From NCBI RefSeq assembly GCF_964340395.1, contig NC_135570.1, positions 3,622,498 through 3,652,821 on the forward strand: DNA of 30,324 nt. Reading direction: 5' to 3'. The translations under genes were made by a program, and so were the position numbers. A model generated the notes under the pieces. The model was not told where the DNA came from. It did not search any database and worked only from the letters and a program-made list of their open reading frames with translations. The stretch comes from Glandiceps talaboti (taxonomy: Eukaryota; Hemichordata; Enteropneusta; Spengelidae). Of this stretch, positions 1-21,869 are shown one piece after another (position 1 is the first letter of the stretch; each line of letters starts with the position of its first letter).

Positions 1-575
1 TAATGGTAGTTCTTTCCTGTGTAATGACGGTCTGGGTATTGAATATCTACCACACAGAACGTGACACGAAGAGTCCACCGGCTTGGATACAGAAAATAGT
101 TTTTGACATTATGGCGCCAATGGTTTGTATGACACAAGAGAAAAATTCGCACAAAAGATCTAGAAAAAATGTTGATCTTAGTCACGAAGATAACGAGTCT
201 CGTTTCTGTTACACTAATGGCGTCGCTTTAAGTGAAATGTCATGTATGAATGTACCGCCAATCACCATCGGTATGCTTGAAAACGGGGTGTCTGTAACCA
301 CAGACGGTGCCCTCAAGCGACAAGGTAGCGAGAGTCAGCGTTCATCTGACAGACGGCCGACCAAGGTGAACGATGGTACCGTGACCAAGTTACTGGAACA
401 AGTGACATTCCTAACAAAAAGGGCAAAAAGAAAGGATTCGAGGAAGAAGATAATCTTAGAGTGGCAGGAGATGTCGAAAGTTATCGATAGAATCTTGATG
501 TGGATTTTTGTCATTTATGTGGTACTTTTGTCAACAATAATGCTCCTGAGGGCCAAAGGTCAACTTAATTTCTGA
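1..575 (+). CDS. Nicotinic acetylcholine receptor-like Cys-loop channel subunit, last exon (partial)
   Basis: The reading frame is open from the window edge to a TGA at 573-575, so the exon begins outside the window. The first 17 or so residues (VVLSCVMTVWVLNIYH) are the end of TM3 and the start of the intracellular loop; the V-L-N-I-x-H motif after TM3 is typical of nicotinic subunits. A hydrophilic Ser/Lys/Arg-rich loop of about 130 residues follows, with a Pro-Pro-x-Trp motif near residue 25. Near residue 152 comes an amphipathic MA helix (EWQEMSKVIDRI) leading into TM4 (LMWIFVIYVVLLSTIMLL), then a short extracellular tail. In this family, subunits form pentameric plasma-membrane cation channels (some invertebrate relatives conduct anions). 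The ligand-binding domain and TM1-TM2 are absent here, so ligand and ion selectivity cannot be judged. Confidence 0.9.
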   Translation, partial: MVVLSCVMTVWVLNIYHTERDTKSPPAWIQKIVFDIMAPMVCMTQEKNSHKRSRKNVDLSHEDNESRFCYTNGVALSEMSCMNVPPITIGMLENGVSVTTDGALKRQGSESQRSSDRRPTKVNDGTVTKLLEQVTFLTKRAKRKDSRKKIILEWQEMSKVIDRILMWIFVIYVVLLSTIMLLRAKGQLNF

Positions 576-1420
<845 letters not shown>

Positions 1421-1723
1421 ATTTGCTCACTTTTTTTCATCTACTCTTTTTTAAAACACGGAAAATGGTCGAATTTAGGATCAGATCTGTCGTTGAGAAC
1501 AGTTGCTAAGTATAACTAACCAAAGACGTTGGTGAGCACGTCTAGAAATTAAAATTAGAAGAATTACTGTTATTTTGTAGTAACGGTAAATGCGCATGCG
1601 TATTTGCGCTACTGACTCCCTAGCTTCATAGCAAAAAAAGTTTAACGACCTGTTCGGGTCGCCCTCAAGTGGTGAACTTAGCAACAACAGCGCCAACTAG
1701 CTAGCTTATGCGGGCACGTCGAG

Positions 1724-1935
1724 TCATTCTATAGTGATTGGTATGTTTAGAAAGTTGATTGGCATTTCTGTTCAATTTGCCACCTTTTATTTCCATTGCG
1801 ACAAAGTTTCCGACCGTCAGATCTACATTAACTCACAGCCAATGACATTTATTCTGTAGTGAGTGGTGTGTTTAGAAAGTTGATTGGCATTTCTGTTCAA
1901 TTTGCCACCTTTTATTTTAATTGCGACAAAGTTAT
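1724..1935. repeat. 125-bp tandem duplication, two diverged copies
   Basis: The string tttagaaagttgattggcat and its surroundings occur at about 1745 and again at about 1870, a shift of 125 bases. Similarity covers roughly 75-90 bases per unit, from the tagtga(t/g)tgg block to gcgacaaagtt. The copies differ by a few substitutions, and the second ends in an ATGCAT where the first has CCGACC. Confidence 0.85.
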
Positions 1936-2130
1936 GCATCATTCTGTACGATACACAGCGCATCTGAACTACCAACTCTTGAAACAAATTCCTTGGAATG
2001 AAAGTATGAGGCTTGTACATTTAAGCTTACTTGTATCATCACATCATCTGCGTGAGTCGTGTTGCGATTGGTCAATGCCCTGTCACGTGGTATGCGTAAT
2101 TTGAATCCTATTGCCTGGGAAATGACGATA

Positions 2131-2150
2131 TATTGCCCCATAGGGCAATA
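2131..2150. repeat. Perfect 8-bp arm hairpin
   Basis: TATTGCCC, a CATA loop, then GGGCAATA. The same GGGCAATAG motif recurs at 2183-2190 (inverted) and in both arms of the fold-back element at 2481-2683. It may therefore be a remnant of a related element. Confidence 0.7.
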
Positions 2151-2249
2151 GTTCCATAAAATTAAAAATTAATGACGAGTGGACTATTGCCCGCCCATTG
2201 CGCATGCGTGAGCGTCTTCCTTGCAGACGACAAATATTCAGACGGGTCA

Positions 2250-2478
2250 ATGGCCATGGCAGCAAACCATAATTCGCGTTTTTGGAAAGTGTCTGAAGAA
2301 GATCTGGCAGAACTTGGTGTCACACAAAGATGCTAAGCGCACAAAGTGTGTTATAAAAAATGCTGTGAGTATTTTAGAAAAATAATGTGTGGAAGTAGGA
2401 ACGGTATTGCCTGTAGTGGAGGATAATCCTACAGGACTGTGTACGCTACTACTAAATTTTTATGCAGGAGTGAGATGT
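2250..2478 (+). pseudogene. Degenerate Crypton/KIAA1958-like tyrosine recombinase N-terminal fragment
   Basis: The frame from 2250 reads RFWKVSEEDLAEL. It then shifts near 2314 into HKDAKRTKCVIKNAVSILEK, meets a stop, and resumes after another shift with DNPTGLCTLLLNFYAGVR. The order 'S-x-x-DL ... KDxKxTKxxxKxAV ... LLxxFYAxxR' is the pattern I know from the helical N-terminal region of Crypton-derived proteins (KIAA1958, QRICH1, ZMYM families), which are abundant in marine invertebrate genomes. No catalytic recombinase domain follows, because the reading runs straight into the fold-back element at 2481. Recognition is from memory of the motif; frame breaks make it a pseudogene or repeat relic. 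Confidence 0.6.
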
Positions 2479-2480
2479 GT

Positions 2481-2683
2481 TATAAAACAAATGTCGACTG
2501 GCCTCTTGTTTGGGCAATAGCATACGTCAGTTCCCCCCTCGGGCCTGTCAATCACCTCAACATCAACCTATTTTCCCTTGGGCTTCGCCCTCGGGAAATA
2601 GGTTGACGTTGAGTTGATCGACACGCCCTCGCCGTGAACAGACGTATGCTATTGCCCTCACGGCCAGTCGACATTTGTATAAT
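2481..2683. mobile_element. Fold-back (long inverted repeat) MITE-like element
   Basis: Two arms of about 90-97 bases (2481-2577 and 2593-2683) are imperfect reverse complements around a 15-base centre (ttgggcttcgccctc). Shared stretches include caaatgtcgactggcc, gggcaatagcatacgtc and caacctatttccc. Outer ends are AT-rich (tataaaac / gtataata). No clear target-site duplication was found. It carries no coding capacity, so any mobility would depend on another element's transposase. Confidence 0.85.
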
Positions 2684-2689
2684 ATCTGA

Positions 2690-3450
2690 CATGAGGACCT
2701 CGTTTGCAACAGGAGGTATTTCTGTCTTGAATTTGAAATAGGCAAATATTCTGTGACAACAGGTTATCGACTGAAGAGAAATTCAGAATGTTGTTTGTCT
2801 GAAACCTGCTGTCCTGAAACTACGGTACTAGCAGAGGGATTCTTGTATTCTGCAAAAAATGCATACCTGGATTTATTTTCACTGAAATTATATGTTGATA
2901 ATCATGAACCAAGGAGCCATTCCAGTTATTCGACACCTTTCAAATTGAACGGACTATATAAAACCACACAAGTGTTATTTATAACTCAGAGTCTCACCTT
3001 CTGTATGTATCTGTATCGTACTAATACTGGTTGTCGCGTACGTAGAAAGTTTATGTGCTATAAAGTAGGAAGAATTCCGCATGCAGGAATATAATGAAAT
3101 GTCTTATACTTTTATAGTTAATTTCAATTTTTCATTTGCAGTACCGTGCATCATTTGAAAGGGCGTCGAACTTTATAGAAACTTAGAAAGGTAAAAGGTA
3201 TGTGTGTAGTATACATTTTTAGTTGTTTGTAATGTTTTTGTATTATTCTAGCAATGTAAGTCAGATACACATTTTATGAATAAATCATGGCTGTATTTCC
3301 ACCCAAACATAGATTGGTAAACTTTGCTAACTTTTAAATTAAGAATATTAGAGAAGGTGGCTCAGCTGAGCCAATCTCTGTGGCAGTCCCACACTTACAA
3401 TTTGGCAGCCCTGCTATTACTTTATAACTGTGAAACTCTGCTTAGGCAGT
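2690..3450. other. Unassigned intergenic stretch
   Basis: An open frame of 113 codons at 2753-3094 (+) has no recognisable domain. A segment at 3142-3191 sits between a good acceptor (tttttcatttgcag) and a possible donor (AG|GTAAAA) but is short and contains a stop in the one frame I read. I do not call a gene here. Confidence 0.4.
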
Positions 3451-3461
3451 GTTGTTGTTGC

Positions 3462-3513
<52 letters not shown>
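3451..3513 (+). repeat. (TTG)n microsatellite
   Basis: About 21 TTG/GTT triplets with one GCT interruption near the left end. The poly-Leu and poly-Cys frames are repeat artefacts. Confidence 0.97.
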
Positions 3514-3514
<1 letters not shown>

Positions 3515-3608
3515 GGGAATTGGATCCAAAATCCAAAATATTTCTTCCTTCAGCCACCAACCCCATTTTTTCCAAGAGGAACTATGAACCATTTTTTGTC
3601 CATTATTA

Positions 3609-4580
3609 AATTCATTTATTTATTTATTTATTTTATTTATTTATTTATTCAACACAAACCAGCTATGGAAGCTGTTTCAAAATTGCCATACAAAATATAG
3701 TGAAAGAATAAAGACAAATAGATACAAAATAAAACATTAAAAATCATGACAATGAAAAACAAACAAACAAAAATAATTTAAGTTAAATTGGTCTGTTGGT
3801 AGTGTTGCTATATTTTCTTTTGTTTTATATTATGTCATATATATACATTGCATGAATTTGTATGCTACTCCTGACAAATTGTTCTACCGGTAGGTGACAT
3901 TTTCTCAACGAATTTTCCTCAGATGAGAATAATTTTACATTATTACACTGCACCATTATTTTTTTTCTTTGTTCATTAAACTTATGCACTCCATCATAAA
4001 ATGATATTAATCCTCAATCTCATTAAACACTTTTTCGTTTTGCTCTAGGAACATTCACATCTCCCTGTTTGCATAACAGCTTATGTTCTGAAATTCTGAA
4101 CTGAAAACAACAGTCTTCTTAATTCTAAATTCTTGAGTTCTTTCAAGTAACTTTCTTTACTAAATTCATTCTTGAATTTTCTATATGTAATTAGCCTATT
4201 TGTTTTCCCATTTATACTTATATCATTCAATAATTCATATTTCCAATGTTTTCTATACTTTTCCTCTATGAACGTATGTATCATCTTATTCACTAGAGAT
4301 TTGCCCATTCTTTTCTGTTGTTGTATATAATCTCCCATACCATTGGTGTGTATTATTGAGTCAATTTTCCTTGCCCAAGGTGTGCTGTGTTCCTTATTCT
4401 CATTTATAGTTTTTACAATAACAGCCGGTGCGTTTGACATATTTTGTCTAAACCAGTAATTCATCATTCTTGCATGGGTACTAACTGATAAGGGGTACCT
4501 TCCTAGTTCTCCTAAGATGGCAACTCTTGTTGCACTTTTTTTACTCCAGTAGAAATCTACAAAAGTTAACATTTTCTATG
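3609..4580 (-). mobile_element. Non-LTR retrotransposon (LINE) 3' fragment with tetranucleotide tail
   Basis: On the minus strand, 4572-4081 is open for 163 codons. It carries the post-reverse-transcriptase signature ...TRVAILGELGRYPL..., followed by a basic alpha-helical region and YLKELKNLELRRLL. This is typical of the C-terminal part of LINE ORF2 proteins. Downstream in other frames, remnants of the PRxxR...C region (VNVPRAKRK) can be read, interrupted by stops. A 3' UTR-like segment (gcttccatagctggtttgtgttg) ends in an (AATA)n tail at about 3651-3609, as expected at a LINE 3' end. The reverse transcriptase and endonuclease domains are missing, so this is a dead, 5'-truncated copy. Its 5' end abuts the satellite at 4596. 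Confidence 0.75.
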
Positions 4581-4595
4581 ATATTGACAATTCTT

Positions 4596-5146
4596 TTGGC
4601 CAAAGTTGACTGATTTAGATTCACATTGGCCAAAGTTGACTGATTTAGATTCACATTGGCCGCAGTTGATTGATTTAGATTTACATTGGCCAACATTGAC
4701 TGATTTAGATTCACATTGGCTAAAGTTGACTGATTTAGATTCACATTGACCAACATTGATTTAGATTCACATTGGCTAACATTGATTTAGATTCACATTG
4801 GCCAACAATGATTTAGATTCACATTGGCCAACATTGATTTAGATTCACATTGGCTAACATTGATTTTGATTCACATTGGCCAACATTGATTTAGATTCAC
4901 ATTGGCTAACATTGACTGATTTAGATTCACATTGGCCAACAATGATTTAGATTCACATTGGCCAACAATGATTTAGATTCACATTGGCCAACATTGATTT
5001 AGATTCACATTGGCTAACATTGATTTAGATTCACATTGGCCAACATTGATTTAGATTCACATTGGCTAACATTGACTGATTTAGATTCACATTGGCCAAC
5101 ATTGATTTAGATTCACATTGGCCACACCTGCTTGATTAGATTCACA
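4596..5146. repeat. 26/30-bp satellite array with higher-order periodicity
   Basis: About 20 monomers of ttggccaacattgatttaga + ttcaca. Two length classes differ by a 4-base ACTG insertion: 30 bp (starts 4596, 4626, 4656, 4686, 4716, 4902, 5062) and 26 bp (4746-4876, 4932-5036, 5092). The monomer variant order recurs with a 160-bp shift (4798 block versus 4958 block). Right of 5118 the units become progressively diverged, with traces to about 5330. The 30-bp units read as a 10-residue peptide repeat (ANVNLNQSTL) on the minus strand, which I regard as incidental. Confidence 0.93.
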
Positions 5147-5577
5147 TTATCCAAAGTTGACTGATTTTGGTTCACTTTGGCCACAGTTGTTGGATTCTCA
5201 TTCGAATTGACATTGGACACAGTTGACTGTATTCAAATTTCTATTGCCCAAGTTCACTTATTCAGATTGTGATTTGTCTTAACATCTTTCAAATTTATTG
5301 ATTTAGACTCATTTTGGTCAAAATTGACAAATATATAAAAATAACAAGCCTATCATCCCCAGCTGGTGTATTATATGGCAAGTTATTGGCAAATTTGAAT
5401 TGTGTCTCGAGATACAAAACTTCATAATTTATAGACCAACTTGTTATTTGACCTTGAATATGGAGGTCAAAGTCAAAGACACTTAACTTGTCATTTTCCA
5501 GTGTGATCAAGTGATGTTTTCCAAAATAATCCCCCATTTCAAGTGGTATATTTCAAAATGACCCCCCTTGGGTAAAA

Positions 5578-5710
5578 ATGCCTAGCCCCTTATTAGATTC
5601 CACCAACTGCATGAAATGGCCATGTCAATGGGACCAGTTCAATATGCCTAGCCCCCTTATTAGATTCCGCCAACTACATGAAATGGCCATGTCAATGGGA
5701 CCAGTTCAAT
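5578..5710. repeat. 66-bp direct tandem duplication
   Basis: The segment starting atgcctagcccc and ending gggaccagttcaat occurs at 5578 and 5644. The copies differ by about three substitutions or indels, so it is a recent duplication. Confidence 0.93.
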
Positions 5711-6207
5711 ATAAACAGCTGCACCAAACACACCAATCCAAAGGGATAAAACACGGTCTTTTCAAACAAATATTGAATATGACTCAACTATTACACAATA
5801 AAAAAAAACCCACATTTTTTTGGAACATGTCATCTTTATTGTCCTTACTAGTTGATTTTAAAGTTAATTTTGACTTGTTTTTTCATTTTTTTTCTTTTAA
5901 AACTACATAAAACGCATATCAAAAGTTTATTTCATGATCCAGAATGGAAACTGTGCCAATTATTATCTGGCCCACACTGCCCCGCTGCCCCAGCAATGTA
6001 TTGATACCCCTTGATAAAGGCTCATTTCAAACATTGTTATCAAACAAAGATGCAAAAATTATGTTTGGATTAGTACCAAAATGTACGTATGTACAGCACT
6101 TTGCCGGTTACTGTTCACTCTTTCTGCTTGATACAGGTATGCAGAAACCTATAAGAAACTGCACATTCTACACTTTCATATAGCAAGATCGCAACGTCTT
6201 GTTACAT
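5711..6207. other. Unassigned intergenic stretch
   Basis: AT-rich sequence with several homopolymer runs (5802-5809 A, T runs near 5815 and 5880). No recognisable coding domain, RNA gene or repeat structure was seen. Confidence 0.4.
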
Positions 6208-6361
6208 TTAGGGAGCCATCATTATTTACGGCCGGGGGGAGAGGGGTCCTTAGGAATGGTCACGAAAAATTGAAAATATTAGTAGTCTCCACCCCACCCC
6301 ACCCCACATTTTGCCCCCAAAATTTAATAACATCCCCCACTGACATGGTAAATTCGAGTGT

Positions 6362-6424
<63 letters not shown>

Positions 6425-6465
6425 CTGACACCCCACCCCGGCCATATATAATGACGACTCCCTTA
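6208..6465. mobile_element. MITE with about 30-bp TIRs and TTA target duplication, containing (CA)n
   Basis: The left terminus at 6211 (gggagccatcattatttacg) is matched by the reverse complement of the right terminus ending at 6462 (gggagtcgtcattatatatg), both continuing into gGCCGGgG. The flanks are TTA at 6208-6210 and TTA at 6463-6465, a 3-bp target duplication. TWA duplications are known for PIF/Harbinger elements, so that superfamily is the best guess. The 252-bp interior is non-coding and includes C-rich blocks and a (CA)n microsatellite at 6363-6422. Confidence 0.8.
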
Positions 6466-6903
6466 TAGTCTGAATGAAATCAACTATAGCAATTAAACAT
6501 ACTTCAACTAGACATATACACATTGGCGGCAATGTTTTAATGGCTGCATTTGATGTCTGCATGGTGACACATTTATATATTTAGTTCATTTCACATAGCT
6601 AAATTGTAGAAAGAAACTATTAAATCATTGTTTCTGAATAATGAACATGGACATGTCCAGAACACAGAATACTAACCAGAAATTGAAAAAAGAGAAAACG
6701 TCACACATTAATAATGCAATGCTAAATAAGTAAAGAATTTATCAAAATGTTCTGGATGAAATTAAAATCTATTTACATTAATACCATTTTATATTTACAT
6801 TACAATATCAACATTATTTTTACATTGTTATTTTAACATTACGTTATAAACTAATTTTATTTCAACATCACTATGGTGTCTCACTATCGAATAAGTAAGC
6901 TCG

Positions 6904-7270
6904 CATTTTTGAAGTGGCCATGTGGATGAGGATTGGGTATTTATTTTGGATTTTGGATTTACAAAACAATTTTATCATCACTCCCTCCCTACTTGAAAAA
7001 TCAATGTGACACAACATATGCCAAGTCTTTGTTTGAAGTTCAATAAATTGCAAAAACACAATATATGTGTACAATGTTTGTTATTGTATGTACAACAACA
7101 AATATTTGTACATAATTTTTGGCTGTTTGCAATGTATGTAGTGACAAGCACAGACTTATACAATGTTGTTTCACATTGATTTTTCAAGTAGGACGCCATG
7201 ATAACATTGTTTTATGAATTAAAAATCCAAAATAAATACCCAATTCTCATCCAAATGACCACTTTAAATG
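6904..7270. mobile_element. Fold-back element with about 110-bp inverted arms
   Basis: The left arm 6904-7018 and right arm 7161-7270 are reverse complements of each other with moderate divergence. Shared blocks include attgggtatttattttggat, acttgaaaaatcaatgtga and aaaacaat(t/g)ttatcat. The 140-base spacer holds a smaller near-palindrome around 7092-7112 (tgtacaacaacaaatatttgtaca). No target duplication is obvious. Confidence 0.85.
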
Positions 7271-7274
7271 AATG

Positions 7275-7734
7275 GAATATGGAAGTAATGTTTTAAGGGA
7301 ATCTAAACACAGCAAACTTTTGCAACTTTCCGGAAACTTCCACTTGATACAATATACAATGCTTTTCTTCAAAGATAATATCCTATCATAAACGTTGACG
7401 GATTAAAATCAAATTATACCAAGGTGGATGCATATATCATAAACAGCTTCATGAACGGATAATCAGACAATGCACTGTTCTCTGTATTTTCTTTAATAGA
7501 TGTCATTTTATCTTGTGTCTTCAAGCTGGTTCTACTTTACGATGTTTACTATAAAAATAGAGAATGGAAAAACTTAGAAAAGTATAATAGTTTAATTTCA
7601 AAAATACATTGCATTATTATAATGAAATGATTACAATTAATTTTGGGGCATGAAAAAACCCCACTACAATTGCAAGTTCTAGTGATCTTTTTCAAAATAT
7701 ACAGTCATATGTGGCTTTCTTCAAACAAGTCTTA
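7275..7734. other. Intergenic stretch downstream of the cadherin gene
   Basis: AT-rich sequence with no coding frame, RNA gene or repeat that I can identify. Confidence 0.4.
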
Positions 7735-7887
7735 GTAACAACTCTTTCAACTCTTTTTTATTCATTCTAGGCAACACCTTGTCTTGTAGCAAGACCTTGG
7801 AACTTGGACAAAGTCTGAGGACCCTGGCAGAGGATGTCAACAGTAACCTCTAGTGTGCAACTCAGGCATAAACTCCCTCGATATCAA
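7735..7887 (-). other. Possible last (3' UTR) exon of the cadherin gene
   Basis: On the minus strand a strong acceptor (agactttcttttcag) ends at 7888. About 125 bases later AATAAA lies at 7762-7757, followed by T/A-rich sequence. If spliced from the donor at 8318 the junction gives one Phe codon and then TGA at 7886-7884, so this exon would be almost entirely untranslated. Use of the exon is inferred only from these signals. Confidence 0.4.
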
Positions 7888-8314
7888 CTGAAAAGAAAGT
7901 CTGATGTTTTAGCAGCTAGACTCGTGTGGATTAAATGTTATAAAAGTGTATGACAATTATGAAGAATGGATACCGATCTGGAATTCAAAGAATATAAACG
8001 TTGGGGAAGCATTCTTCATTCTGGTTAGTGACCATTACTTCTCGATACATACGACAGCGGAAATCAGGCTTTCAGCTAACTAAGATTTTGTGTAATTGTA
8101 CTCACACTAGAGTGGTGTTTCTGATGATATGTTGCAGTGTACATTTTGGCAGACTTCCAGTGTTACACTATTTTGATTTTATCCATACAACAGTGGTACC
8201 ACTATCAAACACTCCTGTTAACCACCATATCAAACAACAACAGTTTCAATCTTAGTAAGCTGAAAGTTTGCTTTCCAAAGTAGTGTGAACTCATTCCAAT
8301 CAATATTTGAATAC

Positions 8315-19714
<11,400 letters not shown>

Positions 19715-19789
19715 TTTGATGTTCTCTTGTTAACCTCTGTCGTCAAGTAACAACTACACCTCTCCTTTCATGTTGTATGAAAAACCTGA

Positions 19790-21780
19790 AAATTGAAATT
19801 AAGCTTTTCTTATTTTCATGAGGCAATCAAGCATATTATCTAATTGCAGCCAGCATAATTAGCGTAAGTGGATACGCCTTAATAAGTATGTAGATAGACA
19901 GGGTTAAAGGTCAATATGTGGAACTTAACTGAGAACTTAGTACAGGGGCTGTAAACTGACATTCATGATTCAAACAGAATCCACGTTTGGAAGCACGGAT
20001 GGAGATATGATTCACCCAATATATTTCTAGACATCAAACGTTTTTGTCACCATTCACTCACTTAATTTCAAGTTAAAGTCAGAGCTTTAGTTTGTCCTTG
20101 TTTCTGTGCAGCCTAACGGTAAAGCCAGCAAACAGACAAAACCTGTCGATCTAAACAGGCAAAACGTTATTAGTGTAACAAGAACTATTTAATACTATTT
20201 ATACTCATTATATAAATTTCCCTCGTCAGACGTAAATATGGCACAATTATTATGTAACATAGATTATTATTTCATATAAATTCTAACGCTGGTGATAAGA
20301 CGTTCAATAATATCATTATAGCCCACAGGCACCTGTATGTGTTTGGGCTAATTAATATGTTGATTTATCACTGATGATATGTTAATTTATTATAATCTAA
20401 TTGTAAACACGACTTCAAGGTTGTTGAATTATAAATATATAACTCAAGCCTTGAACGCAAGGTTTTAAAAGGTGGATGGGACTAGGGTTTGCAAGTCGGT
20501 CATTTCACCTTGTCCTTTAATGCAGCCCATTCTTGTATTGGTATCAACCTGGAAAGCCCGACAGTTCCAATTCCTGGCTAACAGTCGATCAGTTATCTTA
20601 TCAGACCAGATGGATAAAATATATCGTTTTTCCAACACACCAACTGCATCCAGTTTTCATATCGTCAACAAACCTTGGTACACAATTTCAGTCGCGCTTA
20701 ACGTTCGGAGTAAATTTGAAATATTATTCAAAATTTTAGAATAAACGGCGCCCTCCCCACCATGAATGTATGACATCAAAACACTTACAAATTTAAACTA
20801 ATCAGCTCAAAATGACTTTGTTTTACGCATGCACTCTCATCGAGCGGTCTCTGCTTTGTTTCGAAAGGCGTGTAGCCGTCGCCCTAAACGGTAAACGTGT
20901 TATTTTGCTCTGTATTAGAATATTGCTAGATTTGACCGACGAATGCCATTCGGAGGAAAGACACTGAAGAACGTCGTCATCGCCGACCTAACAATGCGAG
21001 CGGGTGATGTTTCAACGGCAACTCTGTCTCATCTTTAACTATCTAGTCATTTTACGGTGGTTTTTTTTTACTGTAACTTCGTCCGGTGACGAAAATAACA
21101 GTGATGACCACCTTGAATTCATTCTTATTTGCTGTTAGTTTCGGACAACAACAAAAAAGTATATCACTGGGCAATATATCAGTGTATAAAATTGCACATT
21201 CTCGCATTTATTGATTATAAATGTTAATGAGAGCTACCCGTTGCGAGTCATAGATTGAAAAGCTACATGTAATTATTGTTCAATGAACGTTCTTGGCCAT
21301 GTCTTCATTTATTGAACCATTTTCTTCACGAAAAATTCAAAGGTATATTCTGTTATTTCTCTCCAAGGTGGAATTGTAAGGGTCCTAAGCCAGATTTTCT
21401 TAACAGTTTTATAGTCAAATTTAGTGTCTCTGTTAAATCACATTCCATTATTTCTATAGCTACTGGTTGTTTCAAAACGAGGTCGCCAGCTCTTCACTTC
21501 AACAACTTTAACATTTACAAGTTCGTGGCAAAATAGAAACACTTCAAATAGTAATAAAAAAAATCTCGAAATTCTATGATGTATTTGAAGTAATTTTGAC
21601 TTGAATTTTGTACACATATCATTTATACATGGGGCCACAACGCTTTTGTTCCGACATGGTTCGAGGTATGGTAACTCATTATTCGTAAGGGTTTTTCCTG
21701 AAAAGAAAGACTATCCGAATAGACCATTGCACTTGTCCTTTTTGTTCGTTGTTTGTCCATTTTCTTGCTTGCCTGCTTGC
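19790..21780. other. Intergenic stretch upstream of the cadherin start exon
   Basis: No recognisable gene. Open frames at 20472-20744 and 21276-21536 (+) lack domains. A cadherin promoter or non-coding first exon could lie here or further right, but nothing in the sequence fixes it. Confidence 0.4.
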
Positions 21781-21782
21781 GT

Positions 21783-21862
21783 GTTTGTTTGTTTGGTTTT
21801 TGTTTGTTTGTTTGTTTGTTTGTTTGGTTTTTTTGTTTTTTTTTATGTGTGTATGTGTGTGT
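21783..21862 (+). repeat. (GTTT)n microsatellite with T-rich and TG tail
   Basis: GTTT units with GGTTTTT interruptions, then T9 and (TGTG). Short open frames across it are artefacts. Confidence 0.93.
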
Positions 21863-21869
21863 GGTTGTT

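Noticed and set aside
2753-3094. 113-codon open frame as a gene
   Set aside because: No domain, no credible splice partners, and it lies next to repeat relics.
4541-4756. Ten-residue peptide repeat NVNLNQSTLA read from the satellite
   Set aside because: Only the 30-bp monomers keep frame; the 26-bp monomers break it and there is no start or splice context. Not a repeat protein.
4596-5146. CRISPR-like array
   Set aside because: Contiguous monomers without unique spacers, in a eukaryotic context.
5441-5476. Nuclear-receptor-like half sites (ttgaccttg ... aggtcaaagtcaaag)
   Set aside because: The motif is short and expected by chance; no gene or promoter nearby supports it.
7741-7860. Plus-strand exon starting after ttttttattcattctag
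   Set aside because: No good donor or conserved reading; the same bases fit better as a minus-strand 3' UTR with AATAAA.
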